This document shows positions 23,055 through 23,268 of a stretch of 23,268 nt of DNA, piece after piece. This DNA comes from Colivivens sp963626085 (GTDB lineage: Bacteria > Bacteroidota > Bacteroidia > Bacteroidales > Bacteroidaceae): contig CAVFVJ010000036.1 of assembly GCA_963626085.1 (NCBI GenBank), positions 1 to 23,268 of the forward strand, in the 5' to 3' direction. The number at the start of each line of letters is the position of its first letter. Position 1 is the stretch's first letter. Made by a program: the position numbers and the translations under genes. The notes under the pieces are model-generated. The model worked only from the letters and a program-made list of their open reading frames with translations. It searched no databases and was not told where the DNA came from.

Positions 23055-23063
23055 GCAAAGGTA
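23055..23063 (-). promoter_or_regulatory. Putative -7 box of the GH115 gene
   Basis: Minus strand TACCTTTGC fits TAnnTTTG exactly, 32 bp before the ATG. A TTTG at -33 is not evident, consistent with a regulated promoter. Confidence 0.5.
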
Positions 23064-23110
23064 GGTAATTTATGGTATAAGCCTGTTTCGTTTTGTCGGA
23101 TTTTTTTTTA

Positions 23111-23194
23111 CTATTGCCATTGTGATTTGTCGGTTGCCTTCATCTCATCTGCTGCGTCCGTCAGTTCCATACTCTTGTTAACCTTGCTCTCCAT
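23111..23194 (-). CDS. Very short ORF upstream of GH115, doubtful
   Basis: A 27-residue frame, MESKVNKSMELTDAADEMKA and then TDKSQWQ, ending 87 bp before the GH115 start. The same frame is open a further 23 codons upstream. Composition is protein-like and acidic, but there is no known family, and it lies upstream of the GH115 -7 box. It could be a leader peptide, the end of a larger gene cut by a rearrangement, or chance. Confidence 0.2.
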   Translation of the reverse strand: MESKVNKSMELTDAADEMKATDKSQWQ

Positions 23195-23268
23195 TGAGGA
23201 AAAGTCAAAATGGCACTCGAGTGAAATAAAAGGGGGGCTTAGGGGCTTCTCAGCCACTTTCTCCTAAT

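Overview
The window looks like a chromosomal segment of a gut or oral Bacteroidales bacterium, most likely Prevotella or a close relative. The evidence is the repeated Bacteroidetes promoter (TTTG, 19-20 bases, TAnnTTTG), a type IX secretion 'plug' domain protein, a PEGA/SUMF1 surface-type protein, a GH115 alpha-glucuronidase, and several DUF4143/DUF1703 P-loop ATPases typical of this order.

Layout. (1) 1-1413: the 3' part of a PEGA-repeat plus SUMF1 (C-type-lectin fold) protein. Its C-terminus has the codon pattern of a diversity-generating retroelement variable region. It is followed by a palindromic mosaic repeat that recurs once more, after holA. (2) About 1.6-9.4 kb: an accessory strip rich in gene debris. 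It holds a sugar O-acetyltransferase, a family 2 glycosyltransferase and three intact P-loop ATPases (4682-5890 +, 6355-7548 -, 7833-9398 +). Among them lie broken pieces of an Rpn-like nuclease, a DUF1703 protein, a DUF4143 ATPase with 33-bp repeats in its promoter, tatC, and another ATPase. The three intact ATPases and two of the fragments keep recognisable own promoters. (3) 9.4-16.9 kb: a minus-strand run uxaC, T9SS plug-domain protein, exported amidase/golvesin/FN3 protein, ygiQ, with short gaps or overlaps, probably an operon. (4) 17.0-17.45 kb: a plus-strand cobalamin riboswitch with a good promoter that runs into an intrinsic terminator with no recognisable gene between. (5) 17.5-18.5 kb: holA (DNA polymerase III delta). 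(6) 18.5-20.4 kb: AT-rich sequence and an XRE-type regulator with inverted repeats over its own promoter, then an array of short repeats and a strong terminator. (7) 20.5-23.0 kb: a secreted GH115 xylan alpha-glucuronidase on the minus strand, whose stop codon overlaps a 71-bp palindrome.

Metabolic logic. GH115 removes (methyl)glucuronic acid from glucuronoxylan, and UxaC isomerises glucuronate to fructuronate, so the right half points to uronic-acid use, although no SusC/SusD pair is visible. The points most worth follow-up are the DGR-like variable region, the apparently orphan B12 riboswitch transcript, and the two mosaic palindromes. All identifications rest on reading the sequence and family knowledge; no database search was run.
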